DNA of 7,608 nucleotides from Deltaproteobacteria bacterium (GCA_019309815.1 JAFDFO010000200.1:1-7608); one strand, 5' to 3'; shown: positions 1 to 6,629, counted from the first letter of the stretch. Notes: generated by a model not told the origin, from the sequence alone. Program-made: numbers and translations.

Positions 1-627
1 TTTCACGCTTTCGGTCAGTTCTGGTGAGTTAACCAGGCGATCGACGCCTGCTACCGCGTTGCGTACATCTGTGACCATGTCTACAAGCTTGAGTTTCTTG
101 AGATGCTCGGTCAGGTTTTCCAAGTCTGTGGGAACGGCTGGCAGCTCCGGGTATTCCTTGTTCAGGCCCATCAGAACAACTTCAGTGTGTGGAAGCAACT
201 CGAGCGCCAAGGATAGTTTTGCCGTAAGAAGACTCTGTAGCTGCAGCTGGGCCCTGAGACCGCTCTTTGTCAGAATATCGATACGTTCTTCAGGATCGGC
301 ATCTTCGAACTTCTGTCCCGGCAAGGTCTGGCCACCGATTACGAGAACCCTCTCAGGCTCAACCTCTGCGATGACCTGGTTAACAAAAAACGGTGTCTTG
401 ACGTCAAAAACCACCGAAACATCTTTAACCGAACCAATCCTAACGCCCTTGAGCGTTACGGGCGCTCCAACATCCAATCCTTTCGCAGATGTTTCGAAAA
501 ATGATACAAACGTAATTCTCTCCCTAAAAAACCGGCCTGAGCCAAATACCAGGACTGCTGCAACAATCAGACCTATTGCACCCAGAACGAAGATGCCAAC
601 CAACTTGGGATCTGCCTTTTTGCTCAT
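1..627 (-). CDS. mlaD: MCE-domain (MlaD/PqiB-like) lipid-transport protein, C-terminus cut by window edge
   Basis: This is the substrate-binding MCE component of a Mla-type ABC transporter, anchored in the inner membrane and projecting into the periplasm. The frame is open for 209 codons from ATG at 627 to base 1 without a stop, so the 3' end is missing. Residues 9-28 form one hydrophobic anchor. The MCE domain follows at about 38-115, with the typical AKGLDVGAPVTLKGVRIGSV stretch at 48-67. After it comes GLRAQLQLQSLL (123-134), a stretch typical of MlaD/PqiB proteins at the end of the MCE domain, then the start of a helical region. A GGAGGG ribosome site lies 9 nt before the ATG. The gene starts 70 nt after the ATPase stop, so it belongs to the same operon. 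A 191-codon open frame on the opposite strand is its shadow. Family assignment is firm; the choice between MlaD and a longer PqiB-like form cannot be made from the fragment. Confidence 0.92.
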   Translation of the reverse strand, partial: MSKKADPKLVGIFVLGAIGLIVAAVLVFGSGRFFRERITFVSFFETSAKGLDVGAPVTLKGVRIGSVKDVSVVFDVKTPFFVNQVIAEVEPERVLVIGGQTLPGQKFEDADPEERIDILTKSGLRAQLQLQSLLTAKLSLALELLPHTEVVLMGLNKEYPELPAVPTDLENLTEHLKKLKLVDMVTDVRNAVAGVDRLVNSPELTESVK

Positions 628-697
628 AAATTAACGCCCTCCGTCATGCTTTTCAGAGAAACCTTTGCAGGTTAAAGAGTCTATTGCCTGCACTTTT

Positions 698-1483
698 CTA
701 TCCGGCCTGTTCCTCTCCCCGGGTGAGAAATCTGCGTAGATTCGGGTTTGTAGATTCAGCCAGGAGCCTCTTGGGATTTCCCTTGCCGGTGATAGCTCTT
801 GTCTCCACGTCTAGATAGACTGAGTTGTCACCAATGGCAAAAATACTCGTAAGTTCGTGGGTAACAACAACGACCGTGGCTCCCAGACTGTCTCGAAGTT
901 CGAGAATGAGATCATCCAGCAGCTTTGAACTCACGGGATCCAGACCTGCTCCTGGCTCGTCGAATACGAGGATTTCAGGATCCAACGCCATGGCACGAGC
1001 CAGTCCGGCCCGCTTGCGCATTCCACCGCTGATTTCAGAGGGATAGAAGTCCTCAAAGCCGGCCAGCCCCACAAGGGAGAGCTTCAGCGAGACCACGTCA
1101 CGAATCTGGCTCGGACTCAGATCCGTGTATTCTTCCAATGGAAGTGCCACGTTCTCCGCCAGGGTCATGGAACTCCACAACGCGCCTTGTTGATAGAGTA
1201 TCCCGACACCTCTGACGATCTTGTCCCTTTCCTCAGGTTCTACTTTCCAGAAATTCACGTCTTCGTAGAAGACCTCTCCTTGTGCAGGTTCTTTCAATCC
1301 GACAAGAATCTTCATTAGCGTACTCTTGCCGCACCCACTTCCTCCCATAATAATGAACACCTCGCTACGGTTGATGGTAAAGTCCATATCCCGCATGAGG
1401 ACAAAATTACCATAACCCATGGTCATGTTGCGGACCGTTATGTGCGCTTCCTTCACTTTCAACTCTTGTGTCACAACTGTCAT
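698..1483 (-). CDS. mlaF: Mla-type lipid ABC transporter ATP-binding protein
   Basis: This is the cytoplasmic ATPase that powers the MlaE-type permease encoded upstream. Read from ATG at 1483 it has 261 residues, about the usual size for MlaF. Walker A is GGSGCGKST at 47-55, the Q-loop glutamine lies at 98-99, the signature is ISGGM at 151-155 followed by RKRAGLARA, Walker B is ILVFDEP at 171-177, the D-loop is GLDP at 180-183, and the switch histidine is H209. All catalytic residues are present. The SGGM(x)xRAxLARA form is typical of the MlaF group, which has Met where many transporters have Gln. The frame extends three codons upstream to a TTG at 1492, but ATG 1483 was chosen because GGAG lies just before it, although the 4-nt spacing is short. 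The gene lies 289 nt after the permease stop, an unusually wide gap for these partners, and the gap is filled by a repeat. The MCE gene follows after 70 nt. Confidence 0.95.
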   Translation of the reverse strand: MTVVTQELKVKEAHITVRNMTMGYGNFVLMRDMDFTINRSEVFIIMGGSGCGKSTLMKILVGLKEPAQGEVFYEDVNFWKVEPEERDKIVRGVGILYQQGALWSSMTLAENVALPLEEYTDLSPSQIRDVVSLKLSLVGLAGFEDFYPSEISGGMRKRAGLARAMALDPEILVFDEPGAGLDPVSSKLLDDLILELRDSLGATVVVVTHELTSIFAIGDNSVYLDVETRAITGKGNPKRLLAESTNPNLRRFLTRGEEQAG

Positions 1484-1642
1484 AATCTCCAAAACCGCAT
1501 AGGAGCCTCAAAACCTAAAGGTGTTGCACTTACATATTGAACTCGGGAAACAAAATACGGGATGGCTTCAAGGCGCTAGCCGCAAATTCGAATGTCCTAA
1601 TGACCCAAACGAACAGCGGCAGCCTGTCTTGTTGTCTTCATG

Positions 1643-1672
1643 TTTTGGTCATTTGAATTTTGGTCATTTGAT
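1643..1672. repeat. 15-nt tandem direct repeat, two copies
   Basis: TTTTGGTCATTTGAA (1643-1657) is followed at once by TTTTGGTCATTTGAT (1658-1672), differing only in the last base. It forms the right arm of the imperfect inverted repeat in the permease-ATPase gap. Confidence 0.85.
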
Positions 1673-1676
1673 ATTG

Positions 1677-1707
1677 TTTCGGATTTCGATATTCGGATTT
1701 CGGATTT
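1677..1707. repeat. 7-nt tandem array (TTTCGGA-type), four copies
   Basis: Consecutive heptamers read TTTCGGA, TTTCGAT, ATTCGGA, TTTCGGA, then a trailing TTT. The array ends the intergenic element on the permease side, 66 nt from the permease stop codon. Confidence 0.8.
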
Positions 1708-1772
1708 AACGCGCCGTCCTTATGGGCAGCGGACAATGATCGAACTAAATGAGCCATTTCTGAGACGCCACA

Positions 1773-2906
1773 CTATATCCCCAATATATAACACGCCCCA
1801 GTGATTATCGCGGTGGCTATGACGCAGCTGACGACGCTGGTCACGACCGCTGAGGTAGTAGCCTCCCCCACGGCGGAGGCACTCCGCCCGCACTGCATAC
1901 CACGCAAACACCCTGACAGCGCAATCAGGATTCCGAACACGGCCGCGTGGAAGAGCCCTATCCACACATAAGTCATTGTGACCCCTGACCGGGTCTGATG
2001 GTAGTACTCCATCAAACCCAGATCAAGCATGCCCACGCCCACGACTGCACCCCCAAGAATACCCACGAGATCCGCATACAAACAGAGAAGGGGCATCATT
2101 ATTACGAGCGCAAGCATTCGAGGCAGCACCAGAAACTCCATGGGAGAGATCCCCATGGTTCTCAGGGCGTCGATCTCCTCGTTGACCTGCATGGTGCCTA
2201 TCTGTGCTGCAAAAGAAGCACCGGTGCGCCCAGCCATAATAACTCCCGTCATCACGGCGGCCATGACCCGCACCATGGCAATTCCTACCAGGTCGGCAAC
2301 GAATATCTGCGCACCAAAAACCTTGAGTTGGGTCGCTGCAACAAAGGCCAGGATCAGTCCCACCAGAAAACTGATGAGGGAAACGATGGGAAGAGCGTCC
2401 ACCCCTGACTGCTGGATGAACAGGAACAGGTCTGAACGGCGAAGTTTGGTCTTCCCTCTGAGCAGCCGGACAAAGGCCAGGAAGGCCTCACCCATAAACT
2501 CGATCATCTCGCCTGCTGACCTGTTGAACGCGATAGCGCTTTCACCCACCCGGTGTAGAAAAGGCTGTTTCACTTCCGCTTTTCGGGCGTCTTTTTGCTC
2601 GGGGACGGCAGCAGCCAGTGCCAGAAGCCTTTGCACACCTTCGGGCAATCCCTTTCTCTCTACCCGCACATCCTTCGCGGAGCACTGTTCACCGACCTTA
2701 ATCAGGAATGTGAGCAGACCGCTGTCCCAGGCAGTGAGACCGTCGGTGTCGAAAGATATCTGTCTAACGGGAGAGCCTGATTCAATCTCTTTCTGAACAT
2801 CCTCAGCCGGAGGGAGTACATGTCCAATCGTCCACTCGCCCGAGAGTCGGACAAGGAGGGTATCATCAGAAGGACGACTGAGAGTCAGTTGAGAAGCAGC
2901 ATTCAT
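1773..2906 (-). CDS. mlaE: MlaE-family lipid ABC transporter permease with fused N-terminal STAS (MlaB-like) domain
   Basis: This is the inner-membrane permease of a Mla-type phospholipid/hydrophobic-compound transporter, 377 residues. Residues about 7-100 form a STAS domain like MlaB, with FDTDGLTAWDSG at 52-63. D61-S62-G63 occupies the place of the conserved Asp-Ser/Thr loop of STAS proteins. A linker (about 103-160) rich in charged residues leads into the MlaE domain, with hydrophobic segments from about 172 to the C-terminus. Family marks include MAGRTGASFAAQIGTM (224-239) and EEIDALRTMGISP (243-255). E. coli makes MlaB and MlaE separately; fused forms of about 370-380 residues are common in other Proteobacteria. 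The start at ATG 2906 has only a weak ribosome site, but the STAS fold begins almost at once, so a later start is unlikely. ATPase and MCE genes follow on the same strand, supporting one transporter operon. Confidence 0.94.
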   Translation of the reverse strand: MNAASQLTLSRPSDDTLLVRLSGEWTIGHVLPPAEDVQKEIESGSPVRQISFDTDGLTAWDSGLLTFLIKVGEQCSAKDVRVERKGLPEGVQRLLALAAAVPEQKDARKAEVKQPFLHRVGESAIAFNRSAGEMIEFMGEAFLAFVRLLRGKTKLRRSDLFLFIQQSGVDALPIVSLISFLVGLILAFVAATQLKVFGAQIFVADLVGIAMVRVMAAVMTGVIMAGRTGASFAAQIGTMQVNEEIDALRTMGISPMEFLVLPRMLALVIMMPLLCLYADLVGILGGAVVGVGMLDLGLMEYYHQTRSGVTMTYVWIGLFHAAVFGILIALSGCLRGMQCGRSASAVGEATTSAVVTSVVSCVIATAIITGACYILGI

Positions 2907-2914
2907 ATATCTGC

Positions 2915-2928
2915 ACTCGTCGATGAGT
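2915..2928. promoter_or_regulatory. Near-perfect 14-bp palindrome upstream of permease
   Basis: ACTCGTCGATGAGT pairs with its own reverse complement at 12 of 14 positions and is centred on TCGA. It lies 9 nt upstream of the permease ATG and touches the candidate -10 box. It could be an operator or a small hairpin near the ribosome site; the sequence alone does not decide. Confidence 0.25.
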
Positions 2929-2955
2929 AAAGAAACGAGGTTGGATCAGTCACAA
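2926..2955 (-). promoter_or_regulatory. Candidate sigma-70-type promoter for the lipid transporter operon
   Basis: On the minus strand TTGTGA (2955-2950) and TTTACT (2931-2926) are spaced by 18 nt, each matching the consensus at four of six positions. The site lies between the putative terminator after DUF3124 and the permease start, giving a leader of roughly 10-15 nt. The match is weak and rests mainly on position. Confidence 0.25.
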
Positions 2956-2966
2956 CGTGCTGATGC

Positions 2967-3006
2967 AAAAAGGGCAGAGGCATGTCTGTCTCCACCTTCG
3001 ATGCCC
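2967..3006 (-). terminator. Weak candidate rho-independent terminator after the DUF3124 gene
   Basis: On the minus strand GGGCA (3006-3002) can pair with TGCCC (2976-2972), with an inner AGG/CCT pairing, followed at once by five T residues (2971-2967). It lies about 19 nt past the DUF3124 stop. The stem is short with an internal loop, so efficiency is doubtful, but the position between two functional blocks is right. Confidence 0.4.
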
Positions 3007-3024
3007 AATGATTGCAAAAACCGG

Positions 3025-3519
3025 TTATTCCCCATGTTCGGTGATTTCACGCCCCGGACAATGAAACGATATACCCAGGGTCCCGCTGGTATCCGACATG
3101 ATTGACTCTATGATCGGCTTGTTGACCGGGTTCTTGGAGCGCCATTTCACAATGAAGTTTGCGCCCGGTCCTCCAGCCGCATCCTTCTCGTCCAAGTATT
3201 TGTAAATTGACCCCAGTGGTCTGACTTCAATGGGTTGCTTGACAAGGCTGCGAATCAGTCTGCCCTCACAGTCATAGTAATCCACGGTCACTATCGTTAT
3301 GGGGTACGTCAGATCCGTGTTTCTTGCGCTTAGCAATGTGGCCAGACTGACAGTTATGGCTTTCGGACCGGAGAAGATCTTTGAATAGATTGATACGTAA
3401 ACCGTTCCGCCTGTTGCAAGCTTCGTATCGGACTGTGCATTTGCACTGCCGACGACAAGCAAGATTAAAACGGCCATCATAAAGAAAGATTTCCGAACAA
3501 GGGTTCTTCTAATCAACAT
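3025..3519 (-). CDS. DUF3124 family secreted protein
   Basis: This is a 164-residue exported protein of the DUF3124 family, whose function is unknown. A basic N-terminus (RRTLVRK) and a hydrophobic core lead to a signal peptidase I site after SANA (A28). The mature part shows the family pattern: VYVSIYSKIF (40-49), SARNTD (64-69), PITIVTVDYYD (73-83), PLGSIY (101-106), GGPGANFIVKW (116-126) and LGISFHCPGREI (148-159). Two cysteines, C84 and C154, could form a disulfide in the periplasm. The ATG at 3519 overlaps the TGA of the DUF1254 gene by 7 nt (ATGTTGA), and no strong ribosome site of its own is visible, which suggests translational coupling and production together with that lipoprotein. 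Family recognition is good; the biological role is not known. Confidence 0.88.
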   Translation of the reverse strand: MLIRRTLVRKSFFMMAVLILLVVGSANAQSDTKLATGGTVYVSIYSKIFSGPKAITVSLATLLSARNTDLTYPITIVTVDYYDCEGRLIRSLVKQPIEVRPLGSIYKYLDEKDAAGGPGANFIVKWRSKNPVNKPIIESIMSDTSGTLGISFHCPGREITEHGE

Positions 3520-5126
3520 AATTCCATCAACTCAATTTCTCCCGGTCGCCAGGTCTGGTCGAACCACGAATCTAACGGTCCATAGAGACGGAGGACAACG
3601 CTCCAGCCTTTGCCCAGTATGGTCTGAATCCAGTTACTCTCTTTGCCTTCCGGGGCTTCCGGGCCAAAGTAGATGTCATAGGACCCGTCCGCATTGGCCT
3701 GGATACCACGCTGGCTTACCGCACTCGGGTATTGCTGGTCGGTCTGCAGCAACGATCGTGTCTGGTTGTCGTAGACCACGAGAGACCAGAAATCCTTGGC
3801 AGGCACGCCCGTCGGCAGCGTGAGCTTATAAGTTTTCGAACCATCAAGGTAGTTGCCGTCAGCATCGTGAAAAGCACCGGCATACTGGGACCCGACCCCG
3901 ACCATCTTGGCTGTCATAGCCGGAGTCACCATGGTGGCATAATAGAAAAACATCGTCCTTGGGTCGAGGAGGCGGGCGCCATCAGCCATGAACTCGTGAC
4001 TGTTGCCGATAAAGGCGTTGAACCAAGCGCTGCCCTCGTAATAGCGGGCTCTCGGGTCGCGAGGTGAAAACAGGATTGAACGAGCCGTTGCATTACCGAC
4101 GGCAGCCGCTTCTGTCAGGATCGCCTTCATCCGCTCATCCGGATTGAAAGGTTTGCCCTTGATGATACCGATGGAGGCCAGCAGACCCAGCGTTTCAGGG
4201 TCTCCCGCCTCGGTCGGCTCTTCCTGGATGACTTGAGCGACCTCCTCGTAGAATTTAAAGTTGTTTGCGTGAATCGTGTTGTACTCCAACCCCGACAAAT
4301 TGACGAATTTCTGTTCGGGTGGATTCTTTGCCTGGGCCAAGGGATAGATGCGTGCATGCTTCTTGATACTCTCTACCGCCGGTTTGGGGTCCCCATCGAC
4401 CAGGAAGCCTCGCCACATAAGGGCGTTTCCGTATGTCGACGATTTGTAGACAAAGTAGCCGTCCGGCACCCCGCCGTCGTAGCCCGGCGGCAGGAACAGG
4501 AACTTCCCTCCCTTTCCTTTGTCCGGACCGGCATTACCCATGTCTGCGATGTAGCGGAACCAGAAGTCGTCCACAATGCCGAGAACGTTGGGCGGGCTTT
4601 CTACCACCACCGGACCGTCCTTCAGATCGAGCCAACTCATGGCGTACACGCTCTCAGTGTTGGGTGTCAGGAAGAGGGACTTCGAGTCCATCAGGGTCTC
4701 CTTGATGCCAATGGTCCCGTTGGCGGCACTCACGGATCGCATACCTTCACGAACAGCATACAAGGAGGCTATGGGAATGGTGTTGAGGAAAACCTCCACA
4801 CCCCTTATGAAGTCAAGGTTGTCGTAAGCTCTGCGGATGGTGTCTTCGGAAGGGGCACCGTCGAAGAACTCCAACGTACCGATACGGGTCTCTACTTTGT
4901 CCGGGGTAGTGATCGAGGCCGGAATGTCTGTCGTCATCTTCATTTGAGGCGGCCGCACAATTTCCTCGACCTGTGCCTGACTGAGTTCCGCGCTTGCGGG
5001 CGGGCTTGCCTTTTCAACGTGAGCGGGTTCTTCCTTTGCACTTTGGCTTCCTTCTTCCTTCCCACATGCGACCAAAAACAACATTGCCACAAGGCAGGTA
5101 ATGACCAGGAAAGTAAGCTTTTTCAT
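3513..5126 (-). CDS. DUF1254/DUF1214 domain lipoprotein
   Basis: This 537-residue protein combines an N-terminal DUF1254 domain and a C-terminal DUF1214 domain, a common pair of unknown function. The N-terminus is a lipoprotein signal with the lipobox LVAC ending at C21; glycine at +2 does not signal inner-membrane retention. A charged, Ala/Glu/Pro-rich linker (about 22-60) precedes the domains. DUF1254 shows DFIRGVEVFLNTIP near 110, LTPNTESVYAMSWLDLKDGP near 155-175 and FWFRYIADMG shortly after. DUF1214 shows FWSLVVYDNQTRSLLQT, YDIYFGP and LRLYGPLDSWFDQTWRPGEI in the last 110 residues. An AAGGAGG ribosome site lies 6-7 nt before the ATG. It starts 27 nt after the beta-barrel gene and overlaps DUF3124 by 7 nt, so it sits at the centre of the five-gene set. 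It is likely attached to the outer membrane facing the periplasm. No enzyme activity can be assigned. Confidence 0.93.
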   Translation of the reverse strand: MKKLTFLVITCLVAMLFLVACGKEEGSQSAKEEPAHVEKASPPASAELSQAQVEEIVRPPQMKMTTDIPASITTPDKVETRIGTLEFFDGAPSEDTIRRAYDNLDFIRGVEVFLNTIPIASLYAVREGMRSVSAANGTIGIKETLMDSKSLFLTPNTESVYAMSWLDLKDGPVVVESPPNVLGIVDDFWFRYIADMGNAGPDKGKGGKFLFLPPGYDGGVPDGYFVYKSSTYGNALMWRGFLVDGDPKPAVESIKKHARIYPLAQAKNPPEQKFVNLSGLEYNTIHANNFKFYEEVAQVIQEEPTEAGDPETLGLLASIGIIKGKPFNPDERMKAILTEAAAVGNATARSILFSPRDPRARYYEGSAWFNAFIGNSHEFMADGARLLDPRTMFFYYATMVTPAMTAKMVGVGSQYAGAFHDADGNYLDGSKTYKLTLPTGVPAKDFWSLVVYDNQTRSLLQTDQQYPSAVSQRGIQANADGSYDIYFGPEAPEGKESNWIQTILGKGWSVVLRLYGPLDSWFDQTWRPGEIELMELC

Positions 5127-5153
5127 TTGATGCCTCCTTTCTTTAATACGGCT

Positions 5154-5930
5154 TTACCATCGCCAGGACAGTCCAAGAATGGGACCATGCTGAGCAACGT
5201 CATACAGGAACCCGTCTTTCTCGTAGTCCACATCCAAATAGCGGTACCCCAAGGTTGTTGAGAACCCTTTTGTCCACTGGTACCCAAGGTTGGCCCAGAC
5301 GTCCCACATCAGGTCGGACCCCACAGTGAACCCACCGAGCGCGAATGCGCCACTAACAAAGAACTTTGATTCCCCAATCGGCGTTAATCCTTTCAGACCG
5401 ATTATTGGGTCAACCCAGTCCTCCTTGTTAGATACTTTTCTCGGTCGTAACAAACCGGCCCCCAGAGACAATTCTGAGTCGACGGACCAATATCTTATTC
5501 CCCCGATGGCATCGAGAAATGCTCGTTCCTGTTCCACCAGACGGTAAAGACCGGCAGCCGATACGATCCACGTTTTTGTACTCGACTTAATGAATGAAAA
5601 AAACGGTCCCGGAGTCGATTCTTCGAATTCGATATCGGTGTACGCTACATCCATAACAATCCCGAAGCATCCCTTTCGGGCCTCGCCCACAAGCATAAGC
5701 GCTCCATTGATATTCCCAAGGACGTCGTCAAAGAAATCGACGTCAATGTCGGCTGGAGGAAAACCCGGTAGAGTTGCCGTCTTTCCCTCTAGTCCTGCCA
5801 GCCAGACATAAGGCGCAATTTGGAAATCCCATTTTCCGCTGCTGCTCGTGCCTGCATAGGCGGGCGTGCACCAAACAAGGACGAAGGGTACTGTACATAA
5901 GACAAATCTCAGAGCTTTTGGATTCTTCAC
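5154..5930 (-). CDS. Predicted outer-membrane beta-barrel protein
   Basis: The 258-residue product has a signal peptide (about 1-27) with cleavage after PAYA. It then has alternating polar/hydrophobic, aromatic-rich strands such as WDFQIAPYVWLAGLEG, GIRYWSVDSEL, WANLGYQW and TTLGYRYLDVDYE, and ends in LSWRW. The C-terminal aromatic residue is what the BAM complex recognises. The length and strand count suggest a small barrel of about 8-10 strands. The PYxWLxGLxG start resembles a broad family of uncharacterised outer-membrane proteins. The start chosen is GTG at 5930, not ATG 13 codons earlier, because GGAAGGAG sits 6 nt before the GTG and the signal peptide then begins properly with VKNPKALRF. 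The DUF1254 gene follows after 27 nt, so the two are probably expressed together. Specific transport or structural role unknown. Confidence 0.85.
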   Translation of the reverse strand: MKNPKALRFVLCTVPFVLVWCTPAYAGTSSSGKWDFQIAPYVWLAGLEGKTATLPGFPPADIDVDFFDDVLGNINGALMLVGEARKGCFGIVMDVAYTDIEFEESTPGPFFSFIKSSTKTWIVSAAGLYRLVEQERAFLDAIGGIRYWSVDSELSLGAGLLRPRKVSNKEDWVDPIIGLKGLTPIGESKFFVSGAFALGGFTVGSDLMWDVWANLGYQWTKGFSTTLGYRYLDVDYEKDGFLYDVAQHGPILGLSWRW

Positions 5931-5936
5931 AGCTTT

Positions 5937-5944
5937 CTCCTTCC
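5937..5944 (-). promoter_or_regulatory. Ribosome binding site that decides a GTG start
   Basis: GGAAGGAG on the minus strand lies 6 nt upstream of GTG at 5930. This makes the GTG the likely start of the beta-barrel gene over the upstream ATG at 5969, which has no comparable site. Confidence 0.75.
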
Positions 5945-5993
5945 TTATACATAAAAGATCTCTGATCACGACGCTTTGGGCCTGACCCGAAGA

Positions 5994-6629
5994 TCATCGT
6001 TTTACAGGTTGTCTCATCTCTAGCGTATGCTGTCCAGCACTTGTTGGTGTGCCCTTCTGTTCGACACCATTGGTTCCCGCATTCAGGCTCTGACGGATGT
6101 TCAGTGTTTCAGGCACCGGCCTTAGCAAGCTGGTCCCCCACTCATTTGGTCCTAGTTCATCGTCCAGATGTGACGTGTCTACCAGTGGCTGCACGGAAAT
6201 GAGAAGCTGCATGGCGCCTCCTTTGCCGAGATCTTCCGTGTGTTCCAGGAAACGCTGAGTCTGCAGAATCCCTTGCTCATCGAACACAAGAATCAAGGCC
6301 TGGCGATCATCCGATGCAGCGGCCATTGCGAATTTCAGCCATTTCAGAATGGGTGCATCAAACCCTATCCCAATCTGGTTCTCAGTCACTAAAACGTATT
6401 CATAGAGGAACACCATTCCATTTGGGAGGACGCTTACCTTTGCAGGCGGACCCAGTTGGTCGAGTATACTGCTGAAGTGCGTCTTTCTTTCCTGCAGCGT
6501 GGTTTGGGAGAGGTCAAGGGGGGTTTCCATCTCTTTGTGGATGACCGTACAAGCTGTGAGAGTCAGGACGGCAAGGCTGGCAATCAATAATTTTGTGGGT
6601 ATTAGCGAACAGTCAGGGGGCTTCTTCAT
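5994..6629 (-). CDS. Small outer-membrane-type lipoprotein with BamE/SmpA-like motif (second of tandem pair)
   Basis: Read from ATG 6629 this is a 211-residue lipoprotein. A basic start and hydrophobic core end in the lipobox LTAC (C27), with Thr at +2, compatible with outer-membrane sorting. The mature domain carries ILDQLGPPAKVSVLPNGMVFLYEY and ALILVFDEQGILQ, closely matching the spacing of LGPPSQV...DGIVFYY...IFFFDENGVL in the gene before it, so the two are related. The LGPP-type turn after a short helix recalls the SmpA/OmlA/BamE fold, but this is only motif-level similarity. The last 50 or so residues (after TSLLRPVPET) are polar and probably disordered, and have no counterpart in the neighbour. 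Its start lies inside the upstream gene (17-nt overlap). Starts at 6656 or 6644 are open, but GAGAG 8 nt before ATG 6629 and a better signal peptide favour the latter. Function unknown. Confidence 0.82.
   Translation of the reverse strand: MKKPPDCSLIPTKLLIASLAVLTLTACTVIHKEMETPLDLSQTTLQERKTHFSSILDQLGPPAKVSVLPNGMVFLYEYVLVTENQIGIGFDAPILKWLKFAMAAASDDRQALILVFDEQGILQTQRFLEHTEDLGKGGAMQLLISVQPLVDTSHLDDELGPNEWGTSLLRPVPETLNIRQSLNAGTNGVEQKGTPTSAGQHTLEMRQPVKR

Larger units (their letters stand above)
1583..1707. repeat. Interspersed-type intergenic repeat element with inverted arms and heptad tail
   Basis: This element sits in the 280-nt gap between permease and ATPase genes. It has three visible parts: an imperfect inverted repeat (TGACCCAAAC at 1601-1610 against GTTTTGGTCA at 1642-1651, nine of ten pairing, with AAATTC at 1584-1589 able to pair with GAATTT at 1655-1660 beyond a bulge); a 15-nt tandem duplication; and a 7-nt tandem array. 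Its AT-rich composition differs from the flanking genes. Similar GGTCATTTG and TTTCGGAT-rich sequences are, from memory, scattered between genes in Desulfobacterota and other uncultivated bacteria. The boundaries are approximate. A 62-codon open frame on the plus strand (1521-1709) is read through it and ends in phenylalanine/isoleucine-rich repeat residues; I treat it as spurious. Confidence 0.6.

Noticed and set aside
59..634. 191-codon open frame on the plus strand
   Set aside because: It is antisense to the MCE gene, which has a clear family match, a hydrophobic anchor and a ribosome site. The plus-strand protein is Ser/Thr/Arg-rich with no recognisable domain.
666..692. TGCAGG/CCTGCA inverted repeat between ATPase and MCE genes
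   Set aside because: Six-bp stem with a 15-nt loop and no T-run after it; it lies inside a presumed operon. Too weak to call a terminator.
1643..1707. Tandem repeats as a CRISPR array
   Set aside because: Units are 7 and 15 nt and directly adjacent with no unique spacers, and no cas genes are present.
1521..1709. 62-codon open frame on the plus strand in the permease-ATPase gap
   Set aside because: Its C-terminal half is the direct translation of the tandem repeats, it has no ribosome site, and it is the only plus-strand candidate. Best explained as repeat sequence.
2029..2796. 255-codon open frame on the plus strand
   Set aside because: It is the antisense shadow of the MlaE-type permease; composition (Ser, Arg, Thr, Pro) is typical of a shadow frame.
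4233..5261. 342-codon open frame on the plus strand
   Set aside because: It is antisense to the DUF1254/DUF1214 lipoprotein and the end of the barrel gene, both well supported. The translation is rich in His, Cys and Arg without domain signal.
5931..5993. GATC-containing inverted repeats between the second lipoprotein and the barrel gene
   Set aside because: Stems of 4-5 bp only, with several competing pairings and a short T-run; no convincing terminator or operator.
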